From contig CAZVBE010000003.1 of assembly GCA_964625335.1 (NCBI GenBank), positions 62,001 through 126,000 on the forward strand: a stretch of 64,000 nucleotides of DNA, in the 5' to 3' direction. The stretch is from CAZGUG01 sp964625335 (GTDB lineage Bacteria; Bacillota; Clostridia; Ch29). Both the position numbers and the translations under genes were made by a program. The notes under the pieces are model-generated. The model was given only the letters and a program-made list of their open reading frames with translations. It was not told the origin of the DNA and ran no database searches. Shown here piece by piece: positions 25,270-34,066 of the stretch; the first letter of the stretch is position 1, and each line of letters starts with the position of its first letter.

Positions 25270-26159
25270 TGGAGGAAAACAGCCTCAGGGAAATGGTAGA
25301 TTACGGCACAATAAAGCTTGCCAAGGGGGGCGTGGACAGCCCCCGCCTGGACGCCGAGTTAATTCTTGCCTGGGTTATCGGCAGAGACAGGCTTTTTTTG
25401 TATTCCAACCCGGCACACCGTATTGACAGCAGGGAAAGAAAAGAGTATTTTGCCCTGCTTGACCGAAGGGCAGAGGGCATGCCGGTTCATTATATAACCG
25501 GCAGCAGGGAATTTATGGGACTTGGTTTTAACGTTAATCCCTCGGTGCTGATACCGCGGCCGGATACCGAGACCCTTGTGGAGACAGCCCTTGAATGGTT
25601 GAAGCGGCACCGGCCGGACGGCGCCAGGGCGCTTGATATGGGTACCGGCAGCGGCGCCGTTGCAATAAGCCTTGCCTGTTACCATAAAGGTTTAACGTTA
25701 AAGGCGGTGGATATTTCACCTAAGGCCCTGGAGGTTGCAAGGGTCAATGCCTTAAGACACGGGGTGGAAGGCCGTGTGGAATTTATAAGGGGGGATTTGT
25801 TTTCGCCCTTTGCGGGAAGCGGTATTAAGTTTGACCTTGTGGTGTCAAACCCCCCCTATATATCCGAGGAAGAAATGGCCGATTTGCAGAGGGAAGTGCT
25901 GCATGAACCGTCCTTAGCCCTTTGCGGGGGAACCGACGGGCTCTGCTTTTACAGAAAAATCGCAGCCGGGGCCCCGGCGTTTATCAAAAAAGGAGGGCTT
26001 TTGGCGGTAGAAATTGCATTTAATCAGGCAGAGGCTGTGCAGGGCATTTTATGGCAAACCGGTGGGTATACAAAGGTACGGGTGGTAAAGGACCTTGCCG
26101 GTAACGACAGGGTGGTGCTGGGGACAGCATCTGGAATTTCCCGCCGCCCGGTGATATAA
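25269..26159 (+). CDS. prmC: Peptide chain release factor N5-glutamine methyltransferase
   Basis: The product of about 296 residues has an N-terminal helical domain and a class I SAM-dependent methyltransferase fold: ALDMGTGSGAVAISLA (about 119-134, SAM site) and the catalytic VVSNPPYISEEEM (about 191-203). It methylates the Gln of the GGQ motif of release factors, and its target RF1 is encoded next. The ATG at 25269 overlaps the preceding stop; TTG 25263 is an alternative start. Confidence 0.95.
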   Translation: MEENSLREMVDYGTIKLAKGGVDSPRLDAELILAWVIGRDRLFLYSNPAHRIDSRERKEYFALLDRRAEGMPVHYITGSREFMGLGFNVNPSVLIPRPDTETLVETALEWLKRHRPDGARALDMGTGSGAVAISLACYHKGLTLKAVDISPKALEVARVNALRHGVEGRVEFIRGDLFSPFAGSGIKFDLVVSNPPYISEEEMADLQREVLHEPSLALCGGTDGLCFYRKIAAGAPAFIKKGGLLAVEIAFNQAEAVQGILWQTGGYTKVRVVKDLAGNDRVVLGTASGISRRPVI

Positions 26160-26211
26160 TTTATAAATGTTAATACTAACAGTGCAGTAATTTACGGTAG
26201 GAGTGAATTTA

Positions 26212-27282
26212 ATGCTGGACAAACTGGATTTTATAATGGATAAGTATAAGGAATTAAGCGCCAAGATCTCGGATCCCGAGATAATATCCGACAATGTAGT
26301 ATGGACAAAATACGTTAAGGAACACGCCGAGATAGAACCGGTGGTGCAAAGATACCAGCAGTATAAAAAGATTATGTCCGAGCTTTCGGAGGCCAAGGAG
26401 ATGCTGGCGGATGCAAAGGATAAGGAATTCGAGGAAATGGTAAGGAATGAGATAGACCAGCTTACGCCTGAAAAGGAGACCCTGGAGGAGGAGTTGAAAA
26501 AGCTCCTTATTCCCAAGGACCCAAACGATGACAAAAACGTATTTGTGGAGATCCGCGCGGGGACCGGCGGTGAAGAAGCTGCTTTGTTTGCCGGAACCCT
26601 GTTTAGAATGTATAACAGGTATGCCGAGCGCAGGGGATGGAAAAACGAAATTATGAGTTCGAACTCCACCAATATGGGCGGTTTCAAGGAAGTAGTGTTC
26701 ATGCTGGAAGGAAAGGGCGCATACAGCAGGCTGAAATACGAGAGCGGGGTACACAGGGTGCAGAGAATACCTTCCACCGAATCCTCCGGCAGGATACACA
26801 CGTCGGCTGCGACGGTAGCGGTGCTTCCCGAGGCAAAGGATGTGGATGTTGACATTAACCCAAACGAGCTGCGGATTGATGTATTCAGGTCGTCGGGACA
26901 TGGCGGACAAAGCGTAAACACAACCGATTCCGCCGTGAGAATCACCCATATTCCGACGGGGCTGGTGGTATCCTGCCAGGATGAAAAATCACAGCTCAAG
27001 AACAAGGATAAGGCGCTGAAGGTTTTAAAGGCCCGGCTGTTGGATATGGAAATAGCCAAACGAAACGCCGAGATTGCAAAGTCAAGAAAAAGTCAGGTGG
27101 GCTCGGGGGACAGGAGCGAGAGAATACGTACCTATAATTATCCCCAGGGGAGGGTTACCGACCACAGGATCGGACTTACCATTTATCAGCTCGAGAATTT
27201 TCTTGACGGCGAGCTGGATGAGATGATAGATTCCCTAATTACCAGCGACCAGGCGGAAAAGTTAAAGAACACCGAAGCATAG
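26212..27282 (+). CDS. prfA: Peptide chain release factor 1
   Basis: The 356-residue product has a helical domain 1, the RF1 core with IRAGTGGEEAALFA (about 113-126), HRVQRIPSTESSGRIHTSAA and the peptidyl-tRNA hydrolysis motif SSGHGGQSVNTTDSAVR (GGQ at about 231-233). It recognises UAG and UAA. The ATG is preferred to GTG 26203 because the latter abuts the ribosome-binding site GGTAGGAG. Adjacent prmC modifies the GGQ Gln. Confidence 0.97.
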   Translation: MLDKLDFIMDKYKELSAKISDPEIISDNVVWTKYVKEHAEIEPVVQRYQQYKKIMSELSEAKEMLADAKDKEFEEMVRNEIDQLTPEKETLEEELKKLLIPKDPNDDKNVFVEIRAGTGGEEAALFAGTLFRMYNRYAERRGWKNEIMSSNSTNMGGFKEVVFMLEGKGAYSRLKYESGVHRVQRIPSTESSGRIHTSAATVAVLPEAKDVDVDINPNELRIDVFRSSGHGGQSVNTTDSAVRITHIPTGLVVSCQDEKSQLKNKDKALKVLKARLLDMEIAKRNAEIAKSRKSQVGSGDRSERIRTYNYPQGRVTDHRIGLTIYQLENFLDGELDEMIDSLITSDQAEKLKNTEA

Positions 27283-27309
27283 AGGTATTTTTGAATACCT
27301 CTTAAATTT
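27281..27309 (+). terminator. Probable terminator after prfA
   Basis: AGAGGTATT (27281-27289) pairs with AATACCTCT (27294-27302), followed by TAAATTTA. The stem overlaps the prfA stop codon. Confidence 0.6.
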
Positions 27310-27424
27310 ATATACAAAACCCGGCTGACAGGTCACATGGCCAATAAGGGTGTGATTGTTGTGCTATAACCCCGGCGGCAGGAATAGAATGTTAACAGCT
27401 AATTCTTCGTAAGGAGTGATTGGG

Positions 27425-28162
27425 TTGGATAATATTCTTACTTCCACTCTTCTGGGGTTTGTGGTGGGTATGGTGGGTACCGGTGCCGGCGGTACGGCTG
27501 CCTTTATTCTGAGAAGACCGTCCCGGCGGTTTATGGGAACCATTCTCGGCCTGTCGGGGGGCCTTATGATATCCATAGTGTGTTTTGAACTGCTTCCCGA
27601 GGCCTTTGAAATGGCTGGCTTAACCTACTCGATAGCTGGTATAATATTAGGTGTGGGGCTGGTCACGCTGATTGACGTTTTTCTGCCGCACCGGGACTTT
27701 GCAGAAAAAAATATCCGCGGCAGCGGTTATATAAGGACAGGGATATTGCTGGGCCTGGGGATTGCGATACATAACTTTCCGGAGGGGCTTGCCATTGGTT
27801 CGGGGTTGGCAGCCAATACCCAACTGGGAATAAGCCTTGCCCTTGTCATAGGGCTTCACAATATGCCCGAGGGGATAGCCATGGCAACGCCTATGATAAT
27901 AGGCGGGTATTCGAGGGTTAAGGTTTTTCTTATCACAATTATGGCGGGTATACCGATGGGAATCGGCGCCTTTGCTGGTGCTCTGCTGGGGGAAATATCC
28001 CCGCTGCTGGTCTCCTTCTGCCTTTCGTTTGCCGGGGGTACCATGCTGTTTATCACCTGCGGCGAGCTTATACCCAAATCCCAGAATATACACCGCGGCA
28101 GGGCTTCATCATTTGGAATTATACTGGGTATTATTGCCGGAATAGTGCTTTCGGCTATATGA
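27425..28162 (+). CDS. ZIP-family divalent metal transporter
   Basis: The product of about 245 residues has about seven or eight membrane segments and the ZIP metal-site motifs IHNFPEGLAIG (about 114-124) and LHNMPEGIAMA (about 142-152). These form the transport site for Zn2+, Fe2+ or Mn2+. The start is TTG 27425, eight bases after AAGGAG; GTG 27416 overlaps that site. ZIP genes are often found at this position between prfA and sua5 in Clostridia. Confidence 0.93.
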   Translation: MDNILTSTLLGFVVGMVGTGAGGTAAFILRRPSRRFMGTILGLSGGLMISIVCFELLPEAFEMAGLTYSIAGIILGVGLVTLIDVFLPHRDFAEKNIRGSGYIRTGILLGLGIAIHNFPEGLAIGSGLAANTQLGISLALVIGLHNMPEGIAMATPMIIGGYSRVKVFLITIMAGIPMGIGAFAGALLGEISPLLVSFCLSFAGGTMLFITCGELIPKSQNIHRGRASSFGIILGIIAGIVLSAI

Positions 28163-28210
28163 GGGCTTATCAACAATTGTTGCAGTACTTTGAGGAGCTG
28201 ACGTGAGATT

Positions 28211-29260
28211 ATGGATACCAGGGTGGTCAGGATTGACGCAAACAATATGGACCATAAAGCATTAAAAAGGGCGGGTGCTCTGATAAGGGAAGGGGGGCTT
28301 GTGGCCTTTCCCACCGAAACGGTATACGGATTGGGTGCCAACGGACTTGATGCCGGTGCCGTCAAAGGCATATTTAAAGCCAAGGGCAGGCCAAGCGACA
28401 ATCCCCTTATCCTGCATATTTCCCGTACGGAGGAATTGGACAGGCTTGTGGCCTGCGTGCCGGCGGCGGCTTCAAAGCTTATCGACAGGTTCTGGCCCGG
28501 CCCGCTGACGCTGGTGCTGAAAAAATCCCCGCTGGTACCGGAGGCGGTAACGGCGGGCCTTGATACGGTGGCAGTAAGGATGCCCAGCCATCCCATTGCG
28601 GCGAGAATGATATACTACGCAGGGGTTCCGGTGGCTGCCCCAAGTGCCAATCTTTCCGGCAAACCGAGCCCTACCCGGATAAGCCATGTCCTGGACGACC
28701 TAATGGGCAGGGTGGATATGATAATAGACGGAGGAGATGTATCTGTGGGCTTGGAATCCACCGTGGCCGAGGTTACTCCCGGTGGGGTTTCTGTCCTCCG
28801 TCCCGGCGGTATTACGGTGGAGCAAATAAGGCAGGTCGTCGGGAATGTGTTTGTGGACCCGGCATTAGAAAACGGCAACGGAACTGACATTCCAAGGTCC
28901 CCCGGCATGAAATATACCCATTATTCGCCTGAGGCCGAGGTTATAATAATTGATGGTATAATAGAAAGGGTTGTGGGCAGGATACAGCGGATGTCCGGGG
29001 AACTGGAAGCAAAGGGCCGGAAAGTGGGTATACTGGCTACCGAGCAGACCAGGGCCTTGTACAGAAACGGTACCGTCATATCTGCGGGGGACAGGGAAAA
29101 ACCGTGCACCATAGCCGCGAGTCTGTTTGCCGCCTTAAGGGAGTTTGACAGGCTGGGGGTAGATATTATACTTGCCGAGGCTGTGGAACGGGATGATATG
29201 GGGCTTGCCATTATGAACAGGCTGTTAAAGGCCGCATCCTATAATATCATAAGGGTATGA
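28211..29260 (+). CDS. L-threonylcarbamoyladenylate synthase (Sua5/YwlC type)
   Basis: The 349-residue product has the YrdC-like domain (LIREGGLVAFPTETVYGLGA, about 22-41; GRPSDNPLILHI; FWPGPLTLVLKK; VAAPSANLSGKPSPT, about 142-156) and the C-terminal Sua5 domain (about 240-349), so it is the long Sua5 form, not short TsaC. It makes threonylcarbamoyl-AMP for t6A37 tRNA modification. The C-terminal domain ends with AIMNRLLKAASYNII. Confidence 0.96.
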   Translation: MDTRVVRIDANNMDHKALKRAGALIREGGLVAFPTETVYGLGANGLDAGAVKGIFKAKGRPSDNPLILHISRTEELDRLVACVPAAASKLIDRFWPGPLTLVLKKSPLVPEAVTAGLDTVAVRMPSHPIAARMIYYAGVPVAAPSANLSGKPSPTRISHVLDDLMGRVDMIIDGGDVSVGLESTVAEVTPGGVSVLRPGGITVEQIRQVVGNVFVDPALENGNGTDIPRSPGMKYTHYSPEAEVIIIDGIIERVVGRIQRMSGELEAKGRKVGILATEQTRALYRNGTVISAGDREKPCTIAASLFAALREFDRLGVDIILAEAVERDDMGLAIMNRLLKAASYNIIRV

Positions 29261-29308
29261 CTAAACGGTTATAAACCGGGTTTTATAAAAATTACATACG
29301 CGGGAGGT

Positions 29309-29824
29309 ATGGAAGTGAAGAGCATATTGTTTGTCTGCACAGGCAATACCTGCAGAAGCAGTATGGCCGAGGCCCTGCTAAGGAGTATGCTGAAGGACGC
29401 CGGGTTGGATATAAAGGTGGCGTCTGCAGGTACGGCGGTGTTCCGGCAGGAGGGCGCATCAGAACAGGCTGTGGAAGTTATGAAGGAAAACGGGATAGAC
29501 CTGTCGGAGCACACCTCCACGCCTGTTAATGCGGAGAACCTCGGACAGGCGGATCTGATACTGACCATGACTATGGCCCATAAGAGGGCGGTAATCGGCA
29601 TGGCTCCCGGCATGTCCGGAAAGGTATTCACGCTTAAGGAATACGCTGGCGGCGGGTTAAAGGATTCGGACAACCGGGATATTTTGGATATACGCGACCC
29701 CTTTGGGGGCAGGGTGGAAGAATACAGGGCCTGTGCCGAAGAAATCCGGTATCTTCTGGAGAAACTGGTGGAAATAATTAAGGCAGGGGGCCTGCAATCC
29801 AATAAGGAGGGGCATGGAGAATGA
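29309..29824 (+). CDS. ywlE: Protein arginine phosphatase (YwlE type)
   Basis: The product of 171 residues has the low-molecular-weight phosphatase P-loop VCTGNTCRSSMAE with nucleophile Cys10 and Arg16, and the general-acid Asp in LDIRDPFGG (about 130). In this family, Thr at the fifth position of CxGNTCR is associated with phosphoarginine rather than phosphotyrosine specificity. It would reverse arginine phosphorylation by McsB, which marks proteins for ClpCP in Firmicutes. The stop overlaps the rpiB start (ATGA). Confidence 0.92.
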   Translation: MEVKSILFVCTGNTCRSSMAEALLRSMLKDAGLDIKVASAGTAVFRQEGASEQAVEVMKENGIDLSEHTSTPVNAENLGQADLILTMTMAHKRAVIGMAPGMSGKVFTLKEYAGGGLKDSDNRDILDIRDPFGGRVEEYRACAEEIRYLLEKLVEIIKAGGLQSNKEGHGE

Positions 29825-30267
29825 AAATAGCTGTTGGCAGCGACCATGGAGGCTATGAGCTTAAGGAAAGCATAAAGGAGCTTTTTGAACGCAGGAATAT
29901 AGAATACAGCGATTTTGGAACCTTTAACACCGATTCGGTGGACTATCCGGACTTTGCGCAGAAGGTTACCTCCGCCGTTATATCCGGAGGTTATGACCGG
30001 GGCATTTTATGCTGCGGCACCGGTATCGGTATTTCAATGGCGGCCAACAAAGCGCCCGGCATAAGGGCGGCTTTGTGCGGGGACTGTTATTCCGCCAAAA
30101 TGTCCCGCCTGCACAATGACGCCAACGTACTGTGTATGGGCGGCAGGGTGGTAGGCACCGGGCTTGCCCTTGAGATTGTGAACACCTGGCTTCAAACGGA
30201 ATTCGAGGGCGGCAGGCACCAAAGGAGAGTAGACAAGATTACCGGTATTGAACACAAACACGAGTGA
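29821..30267 (+). CDS. rpiB: Ribose-5-phosphate isomerase B
   Basis: The 148-residue product has the RpiB signature GSDHGGYELKESI near the start (Asp9-His10), a catalytic Cys in GILCCGTGIGISMAANK (about 61-77) and the C-terminal HNDANVLCMGGRVVG. It interconverts ribose 5-phosphate and ribulose 5-phosphate. Coupled to ywlE by a four-base overlap. Confidence 0.97.
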   Translation: MKIAVGSDHGGYELKESIKELFERRNIEYSDFGTFNTDSVDYPDFAQKVTSAVISGGYDRGILCCGTGIGISMAANKAPGIRAALCGDCYSAKMSRLHNDANVLCMGGRVVGTGLALEIVNTWLQTEFEGGRHQRRVDKITGIEHKHE

Positions 30268-30274
30268 AACAACA

Positions 30275-30329
30275 GGGACGGTTCTTTTTGTTATATGGGA
30301 ATGGGGACACACCTTAGACAAGCGTCCCC
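30275..30329. repeat. Dispersed repeat: GGGACGGTTCTTTTTGTT plus a GGGGACACACC hairpin
   Basis: GGGACGGTTCTTTTTGTT starts at 30275, and GGGGACACACC at 30303 pairs with GTCCCC at 30324-30329. The two forms occur together here, linking the two repeat types seen separately elsewhere. Confidence 0.8.
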
Positions 30330-30364
30330 TGCCGCAAAAAAATAAATAACCGGGGGGAATATGC

Positions 30365-30997
30365 ATGAAAAAGATGGTACATATTTTGGAACATCCGCTG
30401 ATCCAGCACAAGCTTACCATGATAAGGGATGCCGGCACCGGACCCAAGGAGTTCAGGGAACTGGTGGAAGAGCTTTCAATGCTGATGGCCTACGAGGTTA
30501 CAAGAAACATTCCTGTCCAGGAGGTGGAGGTACAGACGCCCCTTTGTAAAACAAAATGCAAAAGCATTTCGGGCAGGAAGTTAGGGATTATTCCAATATT
30601 AAGGGCAGGGCTGGGGATGGTAAATGGGATGCTAAAGCTTATTCCAACGGCTAAGGTCGGTCATATAGGACTTTACCGGGACCCTGACACTTTAAAGCCG
30701 GTGGAATACTACTGCAAGCTGCCCCCGGACATAGAGGAAAGGGAGCTTATTCTGCTTGACCCGATGCTTGCCACCGGAGGTTCTGCCTGTGCCGGCATAG
30801 AATTTTTGAAGCAAAAGGGAGCAAAAAATATAAAGCTGATGTGCCTTATAGCGGCGCCGGAGGGGGTTGACAGGGTCTGTACCCAGCATCCTGATGTGGA
30901 AATTTATACGGCTTCGGTAGACCAAAAACTGGATGACCATGCCTATATCGTACCGGGTTTGGGCGACGCCGGAGACAGGTTGTTTGGCACCAAGTAA
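30365..30997 (+). CDS. upp: Uracil phosphoribosyltransferase
   Basis: The 210-residue product has the UPRT signature: EHPLIQHKLTMIRDAGTG at the N-terminus, PILRAGLGMVNGML (about 75-88), the PRPP site LLDPMLATGGSACAGIEFL (about 126-144) and the uracil-binding C-terminus YIVPGLGDAGDRLFGTK. It converts uracil and PRPP to UMP. The start is ATG 30365 after CGGGGGG. Confidence 0.98.
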   Translation: MKKMVHILEHPLIQHKLTMIRDAGTGPKEFRELVEELSMLMAYEVTRNIPVQEVEVQTPLCKTKCKSISGRKLGIIPILRAGLGMVNGMLKLIPTAKVGHIGLYRDPDTLKPVEYYCKLPPDIEERELILLDPMLATGGSACAGIEFLKQKGAKNIKLMCLIAAPEGVDRVCTQHPDVEIYTASVDQKLDDHAYIVPGLGDAGDRLFGTK

Positions 30998-31036
30998 TGG
31001 AAAAATTAAATTCTGTTTACAATTTGTGCCTTCGTG

Positions 31037-31065
31037 TTGACAGTCTTGTCCGGTTGCTCTAGAAT
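31037..31065 (+). promoter_or_regulatory. Sigma-A promoter of the tagO-like gene
   Basis: TTGACA at 31037-31042 and TAGAAT at 31060-31065 are separated by 17 bases. This starts a new transcript after upp. Confidence 0.8.
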
Positions 31066-31124
31066 TAACATTAGGGCTGATTATTGATTAACATAAGGAC
31101 AGGATATTAAGGAGGCACATTAAA

Positions 31125-32168
31125 TTGGAGAAGTATCTTATTGCCTTTATTGCCGCTTTGGCGATCTCGTTTGTAACGACGCCTTTTATAAAAAAACTGG
31201 CTATAAGGATTGGAGCCGTTGACGTTCCAAAAGATGACCGGCGTGTACACGATAAGCCTATGCCCAGATTGGGAGGATTGGCTATTTATATAGGTTTTAT
31301 GGCTGCTGTTTTGATACTGGTACCGTACAGCACCAAGCTGTTTGGTATATTGGCGGGCGCCACTTTGATTGTTATGCTGGGTGTGGTTGACGATATTAAG
31401 CCGCTGCCTTCAAAGCTCAAGCTGCTTATACAGATAGCGGCAGCGTTTATACTGGTCGCCTGCGGCGTGCGGGTTGAGTGGATTACCAACCCTTTTGACA
31501 GCGTGGACGGTATGGCGTATTTATCCTTTTTCAGTTATCCGATAACCGTTTTCTGGGTGGTTGGAGTGACAAATACGCTCAACCTCATTGACGGACTGGA
31601 CGGTCTGGCTGCAGGGATAGCTTCGATTGCAGCCCTTTCACTGCTGGTGGTATCCATAATGAACGGACACACCGTGGTCGTTATATTTACTGCGGCGCTG
31701 GCCGGTTCGGCAATTGGGTTTTTACCTTACAATTTTAACCCCGCAAAGATTTTCATGGGGGATACCGGCTCCACATTCCTTGGCTTCGTCCTGGCCGCCA
31801 TTTCCATAGAGGGGGCAATAAAGGGCGCAACCACGCTGGCCATTGCCATACCTATTCTCGCCCTTGGGCTGCCTATTTTCGACACAACCTTTGCGATAAT
31901 AAGGAGAGCCGTTAACGGCAAGCCAATCATGGAGGCGGATAAGGGACATTTGCACCACAGGCTGCTTGCCCTGGGGCTTTCCCAGAAGCAGGTAGTGTTC
32001 ACCCTTTATGCCGTAAGCGCTTTTTTAGGGCTTGGCGCAATAGTTATTACGCAGGATAATCCCATTAAATCGGTAGCGGTTGTGGGTTTTGTTGCGGTGA
32101 CTATGGTATTGGCCCTCAGCCAGATGGGGTTCCAGGAGCCCGGGCATAAAAAGAAGCTTGACCAATAG
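31125..32168 (+). CDS. Undecaprenyl-phosphate GlcNAc-1-phosphate transferase (WecA/TagO-like)
   Basis: The 347-residue polytopic protein has about ten or eleven membrane segments and the MraY/WecA motifs: DDRRVHDKPMPRLGG (about 37-51), the Mg-site VVDDIKPLP (about 85-93), TNTLNLIDGLDGLAAG (about 149-164), KIFMGDTGSTFLGF (about 206-219) and the cytoplasmic ADKGHLHHRLLALG typical of WecA/TagO rather than MraY. It starts lipid-linked synthesis of secondary wall polymers. TTG start with AAGGAGG upstream. Together with the next gene it makes precursors for the wall polymers to which SLH proteins bind. Confidence 0.93.
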   Translation: MEKYLIAFIAALAISFVTTPFIKKLAIRIGAVDVPKDDRRVHDKPMPRLGGLAIYIGFMAAVLILVPYSTKLFGILAGATLIVMLGVVDDIKPLPSKLKLLIQIAAAFILVACGVRVEWITNPFDSVDGMAYLSFFSYPITVFWVVGVTNTLNLIDGLDGLAAGIASIAALSLLVVSIMNGHTVVVIFTAALAGSAIGFLPYNFNPAKIFMGDTGSTFLGFVLAAISIEGAIKGATTLAIAIPILALGLPIFDTTFAIIRRAVNGKPIMEADKGHLHHRLLALGLSQKQVVFTLYAVSAFLGLGAIVITQDNPIKSVAVVGFVAVTMVLALSQMGFQEPGHKKKLDQ

Positions 32169-32169
32169 C

Positions 32170-32192
32170 AGCCGGGGGATCCCGGCTTTTTA
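32170..32192 (+). terminator. Intrinsic terminator after the tagO-like gene
   Basis: AGCCGGG (32170-32176) pairs with CCCGGCT (32181-32187), followed by five T. A degenerate GGGACG...CCGTCCC pair (32206-32222), reminiscent of the dispersed repeats, follows it. Confidence 0.85.
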
Positions 32193-32247
32193 ACTGGGAA
32201 TTTTGGGACGAATAACCGTCCCTTGTTCCAAAGTCAGGAGGCAGAGC

Positions 32248-33438
32248 ATGGACAGGATAAGGGTTATGACGGTGTTCGGGACAAGGCCGGAGGCGATAAA
32301 AATGGCCCCCCTCATAAAGCTTATGCGGCATAACACACATATCGAAACGGTGGTGTGTGTTACGGCGCAGCACAGGGAGATGCTTGACCAGGTGCTGGAG
32401 CTGTTCGATATAGTTCCCGATTACGACCTCGATATTATGCAGGACAGGCAGACGCTCACCGGGGTGACGGTAAGGGCCCTTAAGGGCCTGGATAAGGTTT
32501 TGGGAGAAGTGTCTCCGGATGCGCTGCTGGTCCACGGTGATACCACCACTACCTTTGCCGGAAGCCTTGCTGGTTTTTACCGGCATGTCAGGGTGGGACA
32601 CGTGGAGGCGGGACTTAGGACCTTCGACAAATATTCGCCCTTTCCCGAGGAGATAAACCGCAGGCTTACCGGTGTAATGGCAGACATGCATTTCGCGCCC
32701 ACCTCCGGGGCAAAGGCAAACCTGGTGAATGAAGGCATAGGCGAAAAGTCTATAGTGGTTACCGGAAACACCGTGATTGACGCGCTGATGCAGGTGGTAG
32801 AAAGCGATTACAATTTCAGGCATCCGCCCCTTAAGGATATCGGGTTTGACTCCAAAAGGGTTATACTGCTTACCTGCCACCGGCGGGAGAACATCGGTGC
32901 GCCCATGGCCGGAATATTCAAAGCGGTGCGGGATATCGCGGCGGCCTACAGCGATGTCGAGGTGGTTTACCCGGTACACAAAAACCCTGCGGTAGTTGAT
33001 ACCGCCCGCAGTATACTCGCAGGCAGGGACAGGATACACCTGATAGAGCCCCTGGACTATCTGCCCTTTGCCAATCTTATCAATAAATGTTTTATGGTGC
33101 TCACCGATTCCGGAGGCATACAGGAGGAAGCGCCGTCGCTCGGCAAGCCGGTGTTGGTACTAAGAGAGGTTACCGAAAGACCCGAGGCGGTACAGGCGGG
33201 AACCGTAAAGCTTGCCGGAGTTAACAGGGAGGATATAGTAAGGTCTGCTTCCCGATTACTCGAAGATGAAAATTCATACAACAGCATGGCCCATGCCGTT
33301 AACCCCTACGGAGACGGCAGAGCTTCGCAAAGAATCGTGGATGCTCTTTTATACTTCTATGGTATTAACAAAACCTCTCCGGCGGATTTCCAACCGATGG
33401 CCCAAAACGGGTCTACAGATATTTGGTTAAAAAAATAA
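32248..33438 (+). CDS. wecB: UDP-N-acetylglucosamine 2-epimerase (non-hydrolysing)
   Basis: The 396-residue product matches WecB/MnaA: VFGTRPEAIKMAPLI (about 8-22), LLVHGDTTTTFAGSL (about 91-105), VGHVEAGLRT, LLTCHRRENIG and TDSGGIQEEAPSLGKPVLVL (about 288-307). It interconverts UDP-GlcNAc and UDP-ManNAc for wall polymer synthesis. The ATG follows AGGAGG; upstream in-frame codons at 32203 lack a site. In most relatives the atp operon follows; here a V-type operon stands between. Confidence 0.94.
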   Translation: MDRIRVMTVFGTRPEAIKMAPLIKLMRHNTHIETVVCVTAQHREMLDQVLELFDIVPDYDLDIMQDRQTLTGVTVRALKGLDKVLGEVSPDALLVHGDTTTTFAGSLAGFYRHVRVGHVEAGLRTFDKYSPFPEEINRRLTGVMADMHFAPTSGAKANLVNEGIGEKSIVVTGNTVIDALMQVVESDYNFRHPPLKDIGFDSKRVILLTCHRRENIGAPMAGIFKAVRDIAAAYSDVEVVYPVHKNPAVVDTARSILAGRDRIHLIEPLDYLPFANLINKCFMVLTDSGGIQEEAPSLGKPVLVLREVTERPEAVQAGTVKLAGVNREDIVRSASRLLEDENSYNSMAHAVNPYGDGRASQRIVDALLYFYGINKTSPADFQPMAQNGSTDIWLKK

Positions 33439-33638
33439 CAATGCCACATCAGGCGCCAACTCTTTAAGTGGCTTTGTTTCCTTCTATTTCCCTATGAAAA
33501 CCTTCATAAAAAATGATAAAATATATAATAAAACTACAATTTTTTGATAAATGTTAGACAGGAATTTGAAGTCCTGTGTAGAATGTATACCAGTATGTAG
33601 GTGTGGTCTTAGTCTGCTATCGTTTCAGGCTTTGTATG

Positions 33639-33667
33639 TTTTTGTATATCTAAGTTTATAGTATAAT
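33639..33667 (+). promoter_or_regulatory. Putative V-ATPase operon promoter
   Basis: In the 301-base AT-rich stretch after wecB, TATAAT at 33662-33667 has a poor -35 partner (TTTTTG at 33639-33644, 17 bases away). The stretch also holds ACAGGA...TCCTGT (33559-33578), a small inverted repeat. No gene is seen in it. Confidence 0.4.
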
Positions 33668-33739
33668 AGATATATGATAGCAGGACACATGTGGTTGGGA
33701 GAACCGTACCCATGATTTCCGAGAGGTGGTGAGCATTCA

Positions 33740-34066
33740 TTGGCATTTGAGGCAATAGAAGGCATAAAGGATGCCGAAAGAGAAGCAACCGTGATAGTTG
33801 CAGAGGCCAGGAAGAAGGCTGCCCAGATAATGAAGGATGGTAAAGACAAGGCGAATGCCATCGTTGAAGGGGCAAAGAATGAGGCCGAAGAGAAAAGCCG
33901 CCGTATGGTGGATGAGGCCAAAAAGTCCTGCGAAAAGGAGGTAGATAGGCTTAGGGAAAAATACAGGGAGGAAGGAATTCTCCTGGAACAGTCAACCAAA
34001 AAGAACATGGATAGGGCTGTTGATTTTATTGTGGAGAGGATAGTGACACAGTATGGCAATAGTTGA
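33740..34066 (+). CDS. ntpH: V-type ATPase peripheral stalk subunit H (G-like)
   Basis: The 108-residue product is almost entirely a charged coiled coil rich in Ala, Glu and Lys with repeated AEARKKAAQIMK-type heptads. Small proteins of this type pair with subunit E to form the outer stalk of V/A-type ATPases. It starts with TTG, preceded by GAGGTGGT, and overlaps the ntpI start by 14 bases. Gene order (first in operon, before I) matches bacterial and archaeal operons. Sequence identity in such coiled coils is weak, so the call relies on context. Confidence 0.85.
   Translation: MAFEAIEGIKDAEREATVIVAEARKKAAQIMKDGKDKANAIVEGAKNEAEEKSRRMVDEAKKSCEKEVDRLREKYREEGILLEQSTKKNMDRAVDFIVERIVTQYGNS

Noticed and set aside
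33439..33739. Riboswitch or small RNA gene before the V-type operon
   Set aside because: The stretch is AT-rich with only a weak promoter and one short stem; no known riboswitch core could be recognised.
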